From contig NZ_CP088245.1 in the NCBI RefSeq assembly GCF_021117275.1, positions 1,587,501 through 1,651,500 on the forward strand: DNA of 64,000 nt, written 5' to 3'. Shown here one piece after another: positions 1 through 8,134 of the stretch. Positions within the stretch are counted from its first letter, which is position 1, and the number at the start of each line of letters is the position of its first letter. The stretch is from Metabacillus sp. B2-18 (GTDB taxonomy: Bacteria > Bacillota > Bacilli > Bacillales > Bacillaceae). Below the pieces are notes generated by a model that worked only from the letters and a program-made list of their open reading frames with translations, searched no databases and had not been told where the DNA came from. The position numbers were made by a program, and so were the translations under genes.

Positions 1-1
1 T

Positions 2-208
2 ATCGATGATTCTGATGTTGATACTATTGGCGGGTGGATGCTTACAGAACAATATGATATCCAAAAAGGTGACTTTATTGAATTTGGATCACATATGTTT
101 AAAGTACATGACATGGAAAACCATCACATTCGTTCCCTAGAAATAACAAAGGTTCCACAGGTTTTACCAAACCCAGCGCTGCTTGATAAGGGAGTAGCCA
201 CTTCATAA
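2..208 (+). CDS. CorC/HlyC-type membrane protein, C-terminal fragment
   Basis: The open frame enters from the left edge and ends at TAA 206-208, giving 68 residues. The segment GGWMLTEQYDIQKGD and the following FGSHMFKVHDMENHHIRSLEI look like the C-terminal transporter-associated (CorC_HlyC) domain of the hemolysin/CorC family (YugS/YhdP-like). In that family an N-terminal CNNM membrane domain and a CBS pair precede it. Those parts lie outside the window, so the start and full length are unknown. A terminator follows directly, so this is the last gene of its unit. Confidence 0.75.
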   Translation: MDDSDVDTIGGWMLTEQYDIQKGDFIEFGSHMFKVHDMENHHIRSLEITKVPQVLPNPALLDKGVATS

Positions 209-243
209 CAAAAGAGCCTACAAAAAATGTAGGTTCTTTTTGT
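209..243 (+). terminator. rho-independent terminator of the CorC-like gene
   Basis: The stem AAAGAGCCTACA / TGTAGGTTCTTT (one G-T wobble) has a short A loop and runs into T residues, one base after the stop codon of the upstream gene. Confidence 0.85.
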
Positions 244-381
244 TATTTAAGATCAACTATACTCTCTTATCCCCAATAAATGGTTACAGATCTAAGAATG
301 TTTAAGAATGAAAGATCTTTAAAAGGTAAAAATATAAAAGCTTCGGGATTGAGGCTAATATGCTGAAAAGGGGTTTTTAGT

Positions 382-501
382 ATGACACAATCAAAATCAC
401 AAAAAGAACGTCAATGGGCGGTTCGAAAACAATCTCAAAATCCTCACGGTAAAGTAAAATCCTTTGATCAGCTTTTAGAAGAAGCAGGTAAAAAAGAATA
501 G
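382..501 (+). CDS. Small basic protein, 39 aa (DUF6254-like)
   Basis: ATG 382 follows an AAAGGGG ribosome-binding site and the frame encodes 39 residues ending in KKE. The protein is highly polar, with KSQKERQWAVRKQSQ and then NPHGKVKSFDQLLEEAG. The NPHGKVKS core is what I remember of the small DUF6254 proteins of Bacillus, whose function is unknown. There is no signal peptide or membrane segment. It stands alone between a terminator and a convergent gene. The coding call rests on the ribosome-binding site and the family resemblance, since the frame is short. Confidence 0.7.
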   Translation: MTQSKSQKERQWAVRKQSQNPHGKVKSFDQLLEEAGKKE

Positions 502-527
502 AAATAGAAAGGTGGGGAAATTTCACC

Positions 528-1892
528 TCACCTTTCTTTAAGAAGTATTTCTTGTGTTTTCTTTTGTTTATTACATTCTTTTGCTATCGATTTTAATAGC
601 TTATTTAAAAAATCCCGATCTTTTGACAACCACTTTACTTCGTTTAATCCTTCTACAATATAAAAGGAAAAATCCCAAACAGAGTTTCTGATGTATTGTG
701 TATTTCCTTGTGCAATAAACGAAAGGGCTTTTAATATTGAAGCCATAACAGAAACATCTTCTCTAGCATAATAACGAATTTGATAAAAGCATTCATATAG
801 ATAGTCATCAAAAGATGGCTTTTCAAAAATCAGCCGCAATTGGTGATGTTCATCATAATGAAAAGGTGTAGCTAAATGTTTCTTTCCTAATAATGACAAG
901 ATTTTTGCTAAATGATTGATACTATTTATCGCTGTATAAGGATCGTTGATTCCTGGTGAAACAGCTCTTAGTGCAATTTCAACTAATTTTTGCAAACCAA
1001 AATGAACATCCTGAACAGGCTCTTGATCGGATGAAATTGTTATAAAAGTTGAAAACATTTTTGATTTTGAGACATCTTTAAGGCCCCAGATTGAAAAAAG
1101 AACGGTATCTTCATCAACATACTTACCAAGATCTTGTTCTAGTTTTATAATTAAATCATCTTTTGATGCTTGAGAAATTATCTTTTCAAGTTCAATGTAC
1201 TCAATATATCCCGAACGCTTGCTGTAAAGGGAGTAAGGCTTAACTGTTTGAATTTCATCATATTCCCAATTCTCCCATGGTGGGTCCTCCCTAAATTCCT
1301 GTTCATCAACAAAATGCTTATGAATAGATGTAATTGTTTTTTTCGTGATATTGAAAATTAAGTTACTTACTTTTATCCATGTTGTAACATGATGAATAAA
1401 AAAGACAAACATTCCCAAGCAAATGATTGACACGAATATGGCTAGTGTTGGAACAATAAAAAGTGTACTGTTATCATTTTTTCGTACTAACAATAATAAA
1501 ATAATTGTATAGATAAAACCTCCAATAAAAATTCCGAGTACACGCTGTGTATGATGATCCGTAATAAAATTTTGTAATGTCCTGGGAGAAAACTGTGATA
1601 AATAGGTTGTTAGGACTACAAGAATTGATGAAAATGTAATAGTTGTCATCGTTAGTAAGGAAGTTGCTAAAGAACTTAATATTGTTTGTGAAAGGTTCAT
1701 ATCAGATAGAAAAAGATCTGGAATTTTTGTATAAAAAGGTTGATTCATCAGATAACGATCTAAAAACATGCTTAGTACGGCCAAAATAAAAGCAAGAATT
1801 CCATATACTGTTGGTAAATACCAAAAGCTGGATCGAACCCGAATAATGAGTTGTTTTAGTGACAAAAGAAAGCCCCCAATCAATAAATCCAT
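528..1892 (-). CDS. DUF2254 predicted membrane protein
   Basis: A 454-residue protein with four hydrophobic segments in the first 170 residues (about 25-45, 75-100, 118-140, 145-170). A long soluble part follows, with the family-typical SGYIEYIELEKI and ALRAVSPGINDPYTAINSI blocks. These match DUF2254, integral membrane proteins of unknown function widespread in bacteria. The length is normal for the family. The first ATG at 1892 is used; no strong ribosome-binding site decides between it and later codons. It converges with the 39-aa gene and is divergent from the queuosine operon. Confidence 0.8.
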   Translation of the reverse strand: MDLLIGGFLLSLKQLIIRVRSSFWYLPTVYGILAFILAVLSMFLDRYLMNQPFYTKIPDLFLSDMNLSQTILSSLATSLLTMTTITFSSILVVLTTYLSQFSPRTLQNFITDHHTQRVLGIFIGGFIYTIILLLLVRKNDNSTLFIVPTLAIFVSIICLGMFVFFIHHVTTWIKVSNLIFNITKKTITSIHKHFVDEQEFREDPPWENWEYDEIQTVKPYSLYSKRSGYIEYIELEKIISQASKDDLIIKLEQDLGKYVDEDTVLFSIWGLKDVSKSKMFSTFITISSDQEPVQDVHFGLQKLVEIALRAVSPGINDPYTAINSINHLAKILSLLGKKHLATPFHYDEHHQLRLIFEKPSFDDYLYECFYQIRYYAREDVSVMASILKALSFIAQGNTQYIRNSVWDFSFYIVEGLNEVKWLSKDRDFLNKLLKSIAKECNKQKKTQEILLKER

Positions 1893-1973
1893 TGCAAATT
1901 GAATTTATTCGTGATATATTTTCTTAGTTGAAAATTTAACAGTAAATCCGATTTTAGACGTAAAGAAATCGGG

Positions 1974-2006
1974 AGAGGTTCTAGCACAACCCTCTATAAA
2001 AAACTA
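1974..2006 (+). promoter_or_regulatory. preQ1-I riboswitch aptamer
   Basis: AGAGGTTCTAGCACAACCCTCT followed by ATAAAAAACTA is an almost exact copy of the class I preQ1 aptamer. P1 is AGAGG/CCTCT, the loop contains CTAGC, and the A-rich tail docks in the P1 minor groove. It sits 160 bases before queC. It is expected to bind 7-aminomethyl-7-deazaguanine and lower expression of queCDEF when precursor is plentiful. The terminator at 2047 is the likely expression platform. Confidence 0.95.
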
Positions 2007-2046
2007 CGATATCTTTGATATAAAGTTTTATATAGAACAATGCTGG

Positions 2047-2080
2047 ACACCTCGAATTTTTTATTCGAAGGTGTTTTTTC
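2047..2080 (+). terminator. Leader terminator of the queC operon
   Basis: ACACC-TCGAAT and ATTCGA-A-GGTGT form a bulged stem ending in TTTTTT. It lies between the preQ1 aptamer and queC, so it is the probable ligand-controlled terminator. GAGGT of the aptamer P1 strand (1975-1979) can pair with ACCTC of the terminator (2049-2053), which suggests the mutually exclusive fold. That coupling is inferred. Confidence 0.8.
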
Positions 2081-2166
2081 TTTACCATATTACAAATAAC
2101 GAACATATAGATTTTTTAAGTTTGTGTTATTTACCAATTGTTATTCATAGGAAAGGAACGTTTAGA

Positions 2167-2829
2167 ATGAAAAATGAAAAAGCAGTCGTTGTTTTTAGCG
2201 GCGGTCAAGATAGTACAACATGCCTATTTTGGGCGCTAAAGCAATTCAAGGAAGTGGTGGCTGTGACGTTTAATTATAACCAACGCCACAGCTTAGAGAT
2301 TGAGGTTGCAAAATCTATTTCTAAGGAACTTAATGTTAAGCATCATATTTTAGATATGGATTTACTGAACCAGCTTGCACCTAATGCATTAACAAGAGCT
2401 GATATTGAAATTGAACAAAAAGATGGTGAGCTTCCATCTACTTTTGTACCTGGTCGTAATCTACTGTTTTTATCGTTTGCAACAATTTTAGCAAATCAAA
2501 TAGGTGCAAAACATATTGTAACAGGCGTGTGTGAAACTGATTTTAGCGGGTACCCAGATTGTCGAGACGCATTTGTTAAATCGTGTAATGTAACTTTAAA
2601 CTTAGCATTGGATAAGCCATTTGTTATTCATACACCGCTAATGTGGATTAATAAAGCAGAAACTTGGAAGTTGGCTGACGAGCTTGGTGCGTTAGATTAT
2701 GTTCGAGAAAAAACATTAACATGTTATAACGGTGTGATCGCAGAAGGCTGTGGTGATTGTCCAGCTTGTGAGTTAAGAAGAAAGGGACTTGAGGAATATC
2801 TAGTTGAAAAAGGAGTGAGTGTTAAATGA
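2167..2829 (+). CDS. queC: 7-cyano-7-deazaguanine synthase QueC
   Basis: QueC converts 7-carboxy-7-deazaguanine to preQ0 with ATP and ammonia in queuosine precursor synthesis. The 220-residue protein starts with the PP-loop [13 protein letters not shown] and ends with the zinc site [17 protein letters not shown] start it at ATG 2167, after GAAAGGA; upstream in-frame codons would place the start inside the leader terminator. The length equals that of B. subtilis QueC. Its end overlaps queD by four bases (ATGA), which implies translational coupling. Expression should be set by the preQ1 riboswitch upstream. Confidence 0.96.
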   Translation: MKNEKAVVVFSGGQDSTTCLFWALKQFKEVVAVTFNYNQRHSLEIEVAKSISKELNVKHHILDMDLLNQLAPNALTRADIEIEQKDGELPSTFVPGRNLLFLSFATILANQIGAKHIVTGVCETDFSGYPDCRDAFVKSCNVTLNLALDKPFVIHTPLMWINKAETWKLADELGALDYVREKTLTCYNGVIAEGCGDCPACELRRKGLEEYLVEKGVSVK

Positions 2830-3263
2830 TTCAGCAGATTTATCCGCAGGTTCAGCATTCTTATCAATTTGAGTTAAACAAGGATATGCATATAGCAGCG
2901 GCACACTATATCCCGCATGAAGATGCTGGGAAATGTCAAAAGGTCCATGGTCACACATATTTTGTCAATATTACAATTGCTGGTGATGAACTTGATGAAT
3001 CAGGTTTTCTTGTAAATTTTGCTTCACTAAAGAAACTTATTCATAACCGCTTTGATCATTCGCTTTTAAACGATCATACTGATCTTTTTTCAGAGGAAGA
3101 CTCTAATTATTTTCCAACAACTGAAGGAGTAGCCAAAGCAATTTATGAATTGATTCAAGATGAGCTTGATACAAAAGCAAATAAAGCACAATGTGTCCAA
3201 GTTTTTGTAAGAGAAACACCTACAAGTTATGTAGTGTTCCGTCCTAAGCGCAAGGAGGGATAG
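2826..3263 (+). CDS. queD: 6-carboxytetrahydropterin synthase QueD
   Basis: QueD turns 7,8-dihydroneopterin triphosphate into 6-carboxy-5,6,7,8-tetrahydropterin, the first dedicated step of the preQ0 pathway. The 145-residue protein has the zinc-binding histidines of the 6-pyruvoyl-tetrahydropterin synthase fold ([19 protein letters not shown], then VHGHTYFV) and the family Cys in [14 protein letters not shown] and [13 protein letters not shown] are also typical. It starts inside the queC stop and is followed two bases later by queE, so the three are one operon. Confidence 0.95.
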   Translation: MIQQIYPQVQHSYQFELNKDMHIAAAHYIPHEDAGKCQKVHGHTYFVNITIAGDELDESGFLVNFASLKKLIHNRFDHSLLNDHTDLFSEEDSNYFPTTEGVAKAIYELIQDELDTKANKAQCVQVFVRETPTSYVVFRPKRKEG

Positions 3264-3265
3264 GA

Positions 3266-3994
3266 ATGAAGAAAATACCTGTACTGGAAATTTTTGGTCC
3301 AACAATACAAGGTGAGGGTATGGTTATAGGTCAAAAAACAATGTTTGTTCGAACAGCTGGCTGTGATTATTCATGTAGTTGGTGTGATTCAGCTTTTACA
3401 TGGGATGGATCAGCCAAAGAGGACATTAGACAAATGACAGCTACTGATATTTGGAATGAATTAGTTAAATTAGGCCAAGACCGATTTTCACATGTGACAA
3501 TATCGGGAGGAAATCCAGCATTGCTTGGAAATCTTCAAGAGCTTATCTCTTTATTGAAGGAAAAGAGGATAAAAATTGCAATTGAAACTCAAGGGAGTAA
3601 ATACCAGGAGTGGCTAAAGGATATTGATGATTTAACAATTTCTCCAAAGCCACCTAGCTCTGGAATGAAAACAGACTTTGAAAAACTAGACTTTATTATT
3701 ACTGAATTAGATAGATTAGAAAGATCCCAAAGTATTAGTTTAAAAGTTGTTATTTTTAATATAGAAGACATTCAGTATGCTAAAAATGTTCACCTTCGCT
3801 ACCCTAACCTTCCATTTTATCTTCAAGTCGGAAATGATGATGTACTTGGAGGAGATACGGAAAAACTCGTGCAGAACCTCTTAGAAAAATATGAGTGGCT
3901 CATTGATCAGGTGATAGATGACAAAGACTTAAATGATGTTCGAGTATTGCCACAGCTTCATACGCTGGTCTGGGGAAATAAACGAGGTGTTTAA
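3266..3994 (+). CDS. queE: 7-carboxy-7-deazaguanine synthase QueE
   Basis: This radical-SAM enzyme contracts 6-carboxytetrahydropterin to 7-carboxy-7-deazaguanine. The cluster motif CX3CX2C is present as CDYSCSWC (about residues 33-40), followed by DSAFTWDG. The glycine-rich SAM segment [11 protein letters not shown] comes next. [16 protein letters not shown] at the N terminus is typical of the Bacillus form. Length (242 aa) and order match B. subtilis. GGAGGG within the queD end serves as ribosome-binding site. Confidence 0.95.
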   Translation: MKKIPVLEIFGPTIQGEGMVIGQKTMFVRTAGCDYSCSWCDSAFTWDGSAKEDIRQMTATDIWNELVKLGQDRFSHVTISGGNPALLGNLQELISLLKEKRIKIAIETQGSKYQEWLKDIDDLTISPKPPSSGMKTDFEKLDFIITELDRLERSQSISLKVVIFNIEDIQYAKNVHLRYPNLPFYLQVGNDDVLGGDTEKLVQNLLEKYEWLIDQVIDDKDLNDVRVLPQLHTLVWGNKRGV

Positions 3995-4017
3995 TGTTGA
4001 AAGAGAGGGAAATATTT

Positions 4018-4515
4018 ATGGCTGGAAGAAAAAGCGACGAATTACAAGATGTTACATTACTTGGGAATCAAGGAGTAAACTACTTGTTTGAATATTCACC
4101 ACAAATCTTAGAGACTTTTGATAATAAACATCCGAATCGCGATTATTTTGTTAAATTTAATTGTCCGGAGTTTACTTCACTATGTCCGATTACAAATCAA
4201 CCTGATTTTGCTACAATTTATATTAGTTATATTCCTGATGTTAAAATGGTTGAAAGTAAATCTTTGAAATTATATTTATTTAGTTTTAGAAACCACGGTG
4301 ATTTTCACGAAGATTGTATGAATATAATTATGAATGATTTAATTGAGTTAATGGATCCACGATATATCGAAGTATGGGGTAAGTTTACACCACGTGGTGG
4401 GATTTCAATTGATCCTTATACGAATTATGGTAAGCCTGGTACAAAGTATGAGAAAATGGCTGAATACCGTATGATGAATCATGATCTATATCCAGAAACA
4501 GTTGATAATCGATAG
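4018..4515 (+). CDS. queF: NADPH-dependent preQ0 reductase QueF
   Basis: QueF reduces the nitrile preQ0 to preQ1, the riboswitch ligand and the base inserted into tRNA. The 165-residue unimodular protein has the catalytic Cys in [13 protein letters not shown] and the downstream Asp of the same motif. It also has [16 protein letters not shown], the QueF signature. I use ATG 4018 (MAGRKSD) after GAGAGGGAAA, which gives exactly the B. subtilis length; an in-frame ATG at 3994 overlapping queE is less likely. It is the last gene of the operon. Confidence 0.95.
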   Translation: MAGRKSDELQDVTLLGNQGVNYLFEYSPQILETFDNKHPNRDYFVKFNCPEFTSLCPITNQPDFATIYISYIPDVKMVESKSLKLYLFSFRNHGDFHEDCMNIIMNDLIELMDPRYIEVWGKFTPRGGISIDPYTNYGKPGTKYEKMAEYRMMNHDLYPETVDNR

Positions 4516-4660
4516 AATTTTGGTTTAATAAGGTGTGTCCTATGGACATGCCTTTTTCAATTATTTGTTTGATAAAAGTCACTGACTTGATTAAAAAGAG
4601 GAAAACTGACTTGGTCATGAGGGGAGAAATAGTTATATTTATAGTGAATTTGTATTTATA

Positions 4661-4810
4661 TCAGACTATGTTATACATGCCGATAAATTCAATATTTAAC
4701 TCTGTTCCAAGGACTTCTCTAAGTACTTTAATTTCTGCTATAGCTTCCAAAATATGGTTAGCATTAATGATTAGTTCTTTTGAGTCGATAGAGAATACAA
4801 ATTTCTTCAT
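4661..4810 (-). CDS. Hypothetical protein, 49 aa
   Basis: Reading leftwards, AAAGGGGACGATGAA precedes ATG 4810 and the frame encodes MKKFVFSIDSKEL, a short helix-rich stretch and ...GMYNIV. I do not recognise it. The strong ribosome-binding site and plausible amphipathic composition favour a real gene over the overlapping plus-strand frame, which has no ribosome-binding site. The next minus-strand gene upstream (4926-5090) could share its transcript. Confidence 0.55.
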   Translation of the reverse strand: MKKFVFSIDSKELIINANHILEAIAEIKVLREVLGTELNIEFIGMYNIV

Positions 4811-4925
4811 TTCATCGTCCCCTTTAACTTGTTTTCATTATGATATGTTAGAAAATCTCACAATGCTAGAGGTGTGTAAGAGAATCTGACAATGATTTTA
4901 AAGATAAGAAACAGCGCATGGAGCG

Positions 4926-5090
4926 CTATCTCTTGTCTTTGTCTTTGTCTTTGCCTATGTTTTGAATAGCTTCAGTTATGGCATTAGACACTTGATCAAT
5001 TGTTTCCATCATTCCACCGTGAAGCTGACCATCAGCACCAATTTCATTCTTTTTCTTTTCTGAATCAATTGGATTAGAAATTCTCGCCAT
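4926..5090 (-). CDS. Hypothetical protein, 54 aa, Lys/Asp-repeat tail
   Basis: GGGGGTGAAAAT precedes ATG 5090. The protein begins MARISNPIDSEKKK, has a central Met/His-rich helix (LHGGMMETIDQV) and ends with a KDKDKDK repeat encoded by a CTTTGT hexamer repeat on the plus strand. There is no signal peptide or membrane segment, and the function is unknown. A short inverted repeat (AGCGC/GCGCT, 4916-4927) at the stop codon might end the transcript, but its T tract is poor. Confidence 0.6.
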   Translation of the reverse strand: MARISNPIDSEKKKNEIGADGQLHGGMMETIDQVSNAITEAIQNIGKDKDKDKR

Positions 5091-5201
5091 ATTTTCACCC
5101 CCTAATTCTTATGATGTGTATTGAATGCGTATTTAATCTAAATATTTTCCTTGAAAGTGAAATATGATAGAACTAAGGTGAATGGAAGGAGGTTTTCGGT
5201 T

Positions 5202-5387
5202 ATGCAATTTGATGAAGCAGCAAAGCTACGAAAAGAATGGTTGGAAAAAGGTGGACCAGATTGTCATCATCCTGAACTTGAGCAACGCTACCTAGGACAG
5301 TATGCAGGTGATTATGCATGTACCGCATGTGGTGAAACATATATATCAGTACCGAATAGGCTTCAAAGTAGTGAAGCAAAAAAATAA
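5202..5387 (+). CDS. Small Cys/His protein, 61 aa, putative metal-binding
   Basis: ATG 5202 follows a clear AAGGAGG. The protein starts MQFDEAAKLRKEWLEKGGPDC, then has CHHPELEQRYLG and a CTAC pair (YACTACGETY). Cys-His-His-Cys-Cys residues could form a zinc site; that is an inference from residue spacing. I do not recognise a named family. An in-frame upstream ATG (5151) lacks a ribosome-binding site. It shares its terminator with the convergent ykvS. Confidence 0.7.
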   Translation: MQFDEAAKLRKEWLEKGGPDCHHPELEQRYLGQYAGDYACTACGETYISVPNRLQSSEAKK

Positions 5388-5431
5388 AAGGTAAAACGCG
5401 AAGAAATCGGTTTCTTCGCGTTTTACCTTTT
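5386..5431. terminator. Bidirectional terminator, 21-bp perfect stem
   Basis: AAAAGGTAAAACGCGAAGAAA and its exact complement flank a TCGG tetraloop. With A and T tracts on the two sides it can end the Cys/His gene (plus) and ykvS (minus). Confidence 0.95.
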
Positions 5432-5434
5432 TAA

Positions 5435-5623
5435 TTAAGAAAAAGAGTCTTTAATAATTTTATAGTTTTTATGATTAACAACTGTACGTCTATCAAGATC
5501 TAAGTCTTTAAAATTTTCCATATATGTTAAATCAACAATGACGGAATTTTCATTTACTTTTTCAACAACACCTGTTAAACCATCTCTGAATTCTATGATA
5601 CTACCTACTTTAGCGATCTTCAT
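5435..5623 (-). CDS. ykvS: YkvS-like protein (DUF2187)
   Basis: This 62-residue protein begins KVGSIIEFRDGLTGVVEKVNENSVIVDLTYM and continues with RTVVNHKNYKII. It has the beta-rich KOW/SH3-like pattern of DUF2187, to which B. subtilis YkvS belongs. The cellular role is unknown. AAAGGAGCGAGGC lies before ATG 5623. The location downstream of queCDEF and upstream of ykvT matches the B. subtilis order. A possible small basic frame upstream (5610-5747) overlaps its start. Confidence 0.85.
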   Translation of the reverse strand: MKIAKVGSIIEFRDGLTGVVEKVNENSVIVDLTYMENFKDLDLDRRTVVNHKNYKIIKDSFS

Positions 5624-5747
5624 TGCCTCGCTCCTTTACATATTCTTCTATGATTAGTTTATTCACTAATCTTTCTCGTATACGCTTACGCCTTGAGCTT
5701 TGGCGCAATTTAAATTTTAAAAATTCTCTATTAGAATTATTTAACAC
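5610..5747 (-). CDS. Possible 45-aa basic ORF overlapping the ykvS start
   Basis: From GTG 5747 a frame encodes a 45-residue, Arg/Lys-rich peptide (RQSSRRKRIRERLVNKLIIEEYVKERG) ending 14 bases inside ykvS. The ribosome-binding site is weak and there is no ATG. What favours coding is the helix-like charge pattern and the arrangement that would couple it to ykvS. What argues against it is its length and start codon. Confidence 0.3.
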   Translation of the reverse strand: MLNNSNREFLKFKLRQSSRRKRIRERLVNKLIIEEYVKERGNEDR

Positions 5748-5908
5748 TATTTTTGTTAGTAAGTAAAGCCTTTCTACTAAATTTGTTAAAAAATTTACAG
5801 AACATGGAAAGTTTTTCGTGAAATGAAAATTAAAATGCTAAGTCAATGATGGAATACTGGGATTTATGGTATATTAATAAAATAATTTTTGTATAGGGAG
5901 CGGTCTTT

Positions 5909-6760
5909 ATGGTTGATACAGGTCTTGTATTAGAAGGCGGCGGTATGCGCGGAATTTATACTGCTGGAGTATTAGAGTATTTTATGGAAAAAGACTTATA
6001 TTTTCCTTATGTTATTGGTGTATCCGCTGGAGCGTGTTTTGGTGCGTCTTATCTTTCTAGACAAAAAGGAAGAAATCGAAAAGTTAACATTGATTTAGTT
6101 TCACATCCAAAATATCTTTCTTTTAGAAATTTTGTGAAACAGCGACAATTATTTGGAATGGATTTTCTGTTTGATGAAATACCTAATAACCTTGTTCCAT
6201 ATGATTTTGAGACCTTTTATAACAGCCCGGAAGAATTTGTCGTTACAACAACAGATTGTCATACAGGTCAGCCTCTTTATTTTAGTAAAGATGACTATGG
6301 TAAAGATTTGTTGAAGGTTATACGAGCTTCGAGTTCATTACCTTTTATTGCTCCGATTGTAGAATTTAAAGGTAAACATTTATTAGATGGAGGAATTGTG
6401 GATTCAGTACCAATCAAAAAAGCTGAAAAAGATGGACTAAAAAAGAACGTAGTGGTTCTTACAAGAGATGATAATTATACTAAGAAAAAATCGAACATTA
6501 GGTGGTTATTATCGAGAGTCTATGGACAATATCCAGAGTTGGTAGAATCTGTTTTATCAAGATATAATATGTATAATCAGACAATAGATCACATAAAAGA
6601 GGAAGAGAAGAAGGGAAATATTTTTGTTATTCAACCAAGTTCAAAAGTGAAAGTTGGAAGAATTGAAAGAAATCAAACGAAGCTTGAGGAATTATATACA
6701 CTTGGCTTTGAAGATGCCAGAAGAGAATATAATGAATTGAAAAAATGGTTGGAGGATTAA
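5909..6760 (+). CDS. Patatin-like phospholipase/lipid hydrolase
   Basis: A 283-residue cytosolic protein of the patatin (RssA/YjjU-like) family. The oxyanion loop GGGMRG, the nucleophile elbow GVSAG (Ser about residue 40) and the catalytic Asp in LLDGGIVDS are all present, so a Ser-Asp dyad hydrolase is expected. The substrate is unknown; family members act on acyl esters of membrane lipids. GGGAGCGG lies before ATG 5909. There is no signal peptide. The C-terminal third is Lys/Glu-rich. Confidence 0.88.
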   Translation: MVDTGLVLEGGGMRGIYTAGVLEYFMEKDLYFPYVIGVSAGACFGASYLSRQKGRNRKVNIDLVSHPKYLSFRNFVKQRQLFGMDFLFDEIPNNLVPYDFETFYNSPEEFVVTTTDCHTGQPLYFSKDDYGKDLLKVIRASSSLPFIAPIVEFKGKHLLDGGIVDSVPIKKAEKDGLKKNVVVLTRDDNYTKKKSNIRWLLSRVYGQYPELVESVLSRYNMYNQTIDHIKEEEKKGNIFVIQPSSKVKVGRIERNQTKLEELYTLGFEDARREYNELKKWLED

Positions 6761-6882
6761 ATGTGGTATTGCTTAACAAATTTATAATAGATCTATGAAC
6801 CTGATTGATTTAGAATGAATGTGTTATTAGTTTAAGTTGGCATTTAATTCAAGTAAAAAAGATATGAATTGAGGAAAATAAG

Positions 6883-7077
6883 ATGGATGGACAAACTGTT
6901 ACAGAAATACTAGATAAATTAAGAGACGGAGAATTAAACGAATACCATGTCACAAAAGAACAATTTCTTATATTTCGTGAGGTTCTTGTGAATCGTGAAG
7001 ATTTTAAACATTTTCGAGGTATTGCTAAACAAGGTGGAAGTGTAATATATCGCTATTTAAAGGAGCCAAGAAGTTAG
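6883..7077 (+). CDS. Hypothetical protein, 64 aa
   Basis: A short, soluble, charged protein (DGQTVTEILDKLRDGEL, then YHVTKEQFLIFREVLVNREDFKHFRG) with weak GAGGAAAA spacing before ATG 6883. I do not recognise a characterised family. The regular amphipathic helices and a terminator overlapping the stop codon support coding. It stands alone between the lipase and ykvT. Confidence 0.65.
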   Translation: MDGQTVTEILDKLRDGELNEYHVTKEQFLIFREVLVNREDFKHFRGIAKQGGSVIYRYLKEPRS

Positions 7078-7103
7078 ATCATCTAATTTCTTGGCTCTTT
7101 TTT
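7062..7103 (+). terminator. Terminator of the 64-aa gene
   Basis: GAGCCAAGAA and TTCTTGGCTC, with an inner TTAGAT/ATCTAA, form a stem that includes the stop codon and runs into TTTTTT. Confidence 0.9.
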
Positions 7104-7406
7104 ATATGTTTAATAAAATTAAGTAAATATCACTATTTTTATTATGGAAATATAGTTGTTAAGAAAATTGACGAGACCTATATCCTATAGGTTCATACAA
7201 TACTTTAAAAAAACGATTCTTTTTGATTACTTTCTTCTAAGAAGTTTGGTAGTTTATCGATTTTATGACCGTATTGCCAAACAAAACATTTGCCATTGCT
7301 ACCATATATTGAGGGGTGTATTAGAGGGAGTATCCTGTTAGTCTTGTGTATGTGGCCAAGCAAACTTGGTTAAATACATTACGAACCTTCAGGAGGTTAC
7401 GAATCT
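7104..7406. other. 303-bp intergenic stretch without a supported gene
   Basis: AT-rich. One frame from TTG 7156 gives 61 residues but has no ribosome-binding site and an unlikely composition. A promoter for ykvT must lie here, but I could not pick it with confidence. Confidence 0.5.
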
Positions 7407-8009
7407 ATGAAAAAAACAATCTTAAAACTTGTTGCTGTTTCAACATTAGCTTTTTCGCTAATTGCGATGACTGCTCCACAATCTAAAGCTAGTGCTGCAA
7501 CAACATATCAAGTGCAATCAGGAGATACATTCTGGATTATTGGTAAAAAGTATGGAGTTCCTGTTAAATCTTTAATGTCAACAAATAATAAATCTTCACA
7601 TTTATTATTTATCGGTGAAAAACTAGTTATACCTCAAACAATAACAGCATCAGAGATGGATTTATTGGCTCGTCTTGTAAATGCAGAAGCAAAAGGTGAA
7701 CCTTATGCTGGTAAAGTTGCTGTTGCTTCAGTTGTATTAAACCGTGTAGACAGTTCTTTATTCCCAAATTCTATTTCAAGTGTTATTTATCAGAAAGATC
7801 AAGGTTACTATGCTTTTACACCTGTTCAAAACGGAACAATTAATTCACCTGCAGATGCATCAGCAAAAGCAGCAGTAAAAGAAGCTTTAGCTTTCCGCGG
7901 AATGGGGAAAGGCTCATTATATTTCTATAATCCTAAAACAGCAAAAAGCACTTGGATTACATCACGTCAAGTGACAGTAACTATTGGTAATCACCGCTTT
8001 GCGAAATAA
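7407..8009 (+). CDS. ykvT: LysM plus SleB-type cell wall hydrolase (YkvT-like)
   Basis: A secreted 200-residue protein. A signal peptide with an ASA-A-type cleavage site ends near residue 30. One LysM domain (about 32-77, TYQVQSGDTFWIIGKKYGV...) comes next. A hydrolase_2/SleB-CwlJ domain (about 88-198) has the catalytic Glu in LVNAEAKGEP and the YFYNPKTA block. It would bind peptidoglycan and cleave it, probably in spore cortex or peptidoglycan turnover. CAGGAGGT precedes ATG 7407. Length and position match B. subtilis YkvT. Confidence 0.9.
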   Translation: MKKTILKLVAVSTLAFSLIAMTAPQSKASAATTYQVQSGDTFWIIGKKYGVPVKSLMSTNNKSSHLLFIGEKLVIPQTITASEMDLLARLVNAEAKGEPYAGKVAVASVVLNRVDSSLFPNSISSVIYQKDQGYYAFTPVQNGTINSPADASAKAAVKEALAFRGMGKGSLYFYNPKTAKSTWITSRQVTVTIGNHRFAK

Positions 8010-8021
8010 TGATATTACTTA

Positions 8022-8070
8022 GAGGGTGACTCAAAAGGTTGTTAAATAACGACCTTTTGAGCACCCTTTC
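8022..8070 (+). terminator. Terminator downstream of ykvT
   Basis: GGGTG-A-CTCAAAAGGT pairs with ACCTTTTGAG-C-ACCC, followed by TTTCTTC. The CTCAAAAGGT type of stem is common in Bacillus terminators, and the hairpin at 10027 is of similar build. Confidence 0.85.
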
Positions 8071-8134
8071 TTCATTTTTTATATAGAAACCAAATAAGTA
8101 GGATTTTTTAATGAAAAAGGGTATTCCTCCCCCC

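Noticed and set aside
4533..4889. Plus-strand frame of 118 codons after queF
   Set aside because: No ribosome-binding site and odd composition; the minus strand has a small gene with a clear ribosome-binding site in the same place.
7156..7341. TTG-started frame of 61 codons before ykvT
   Set aside because: No ribosome-binding site and no plausible protein pattern.
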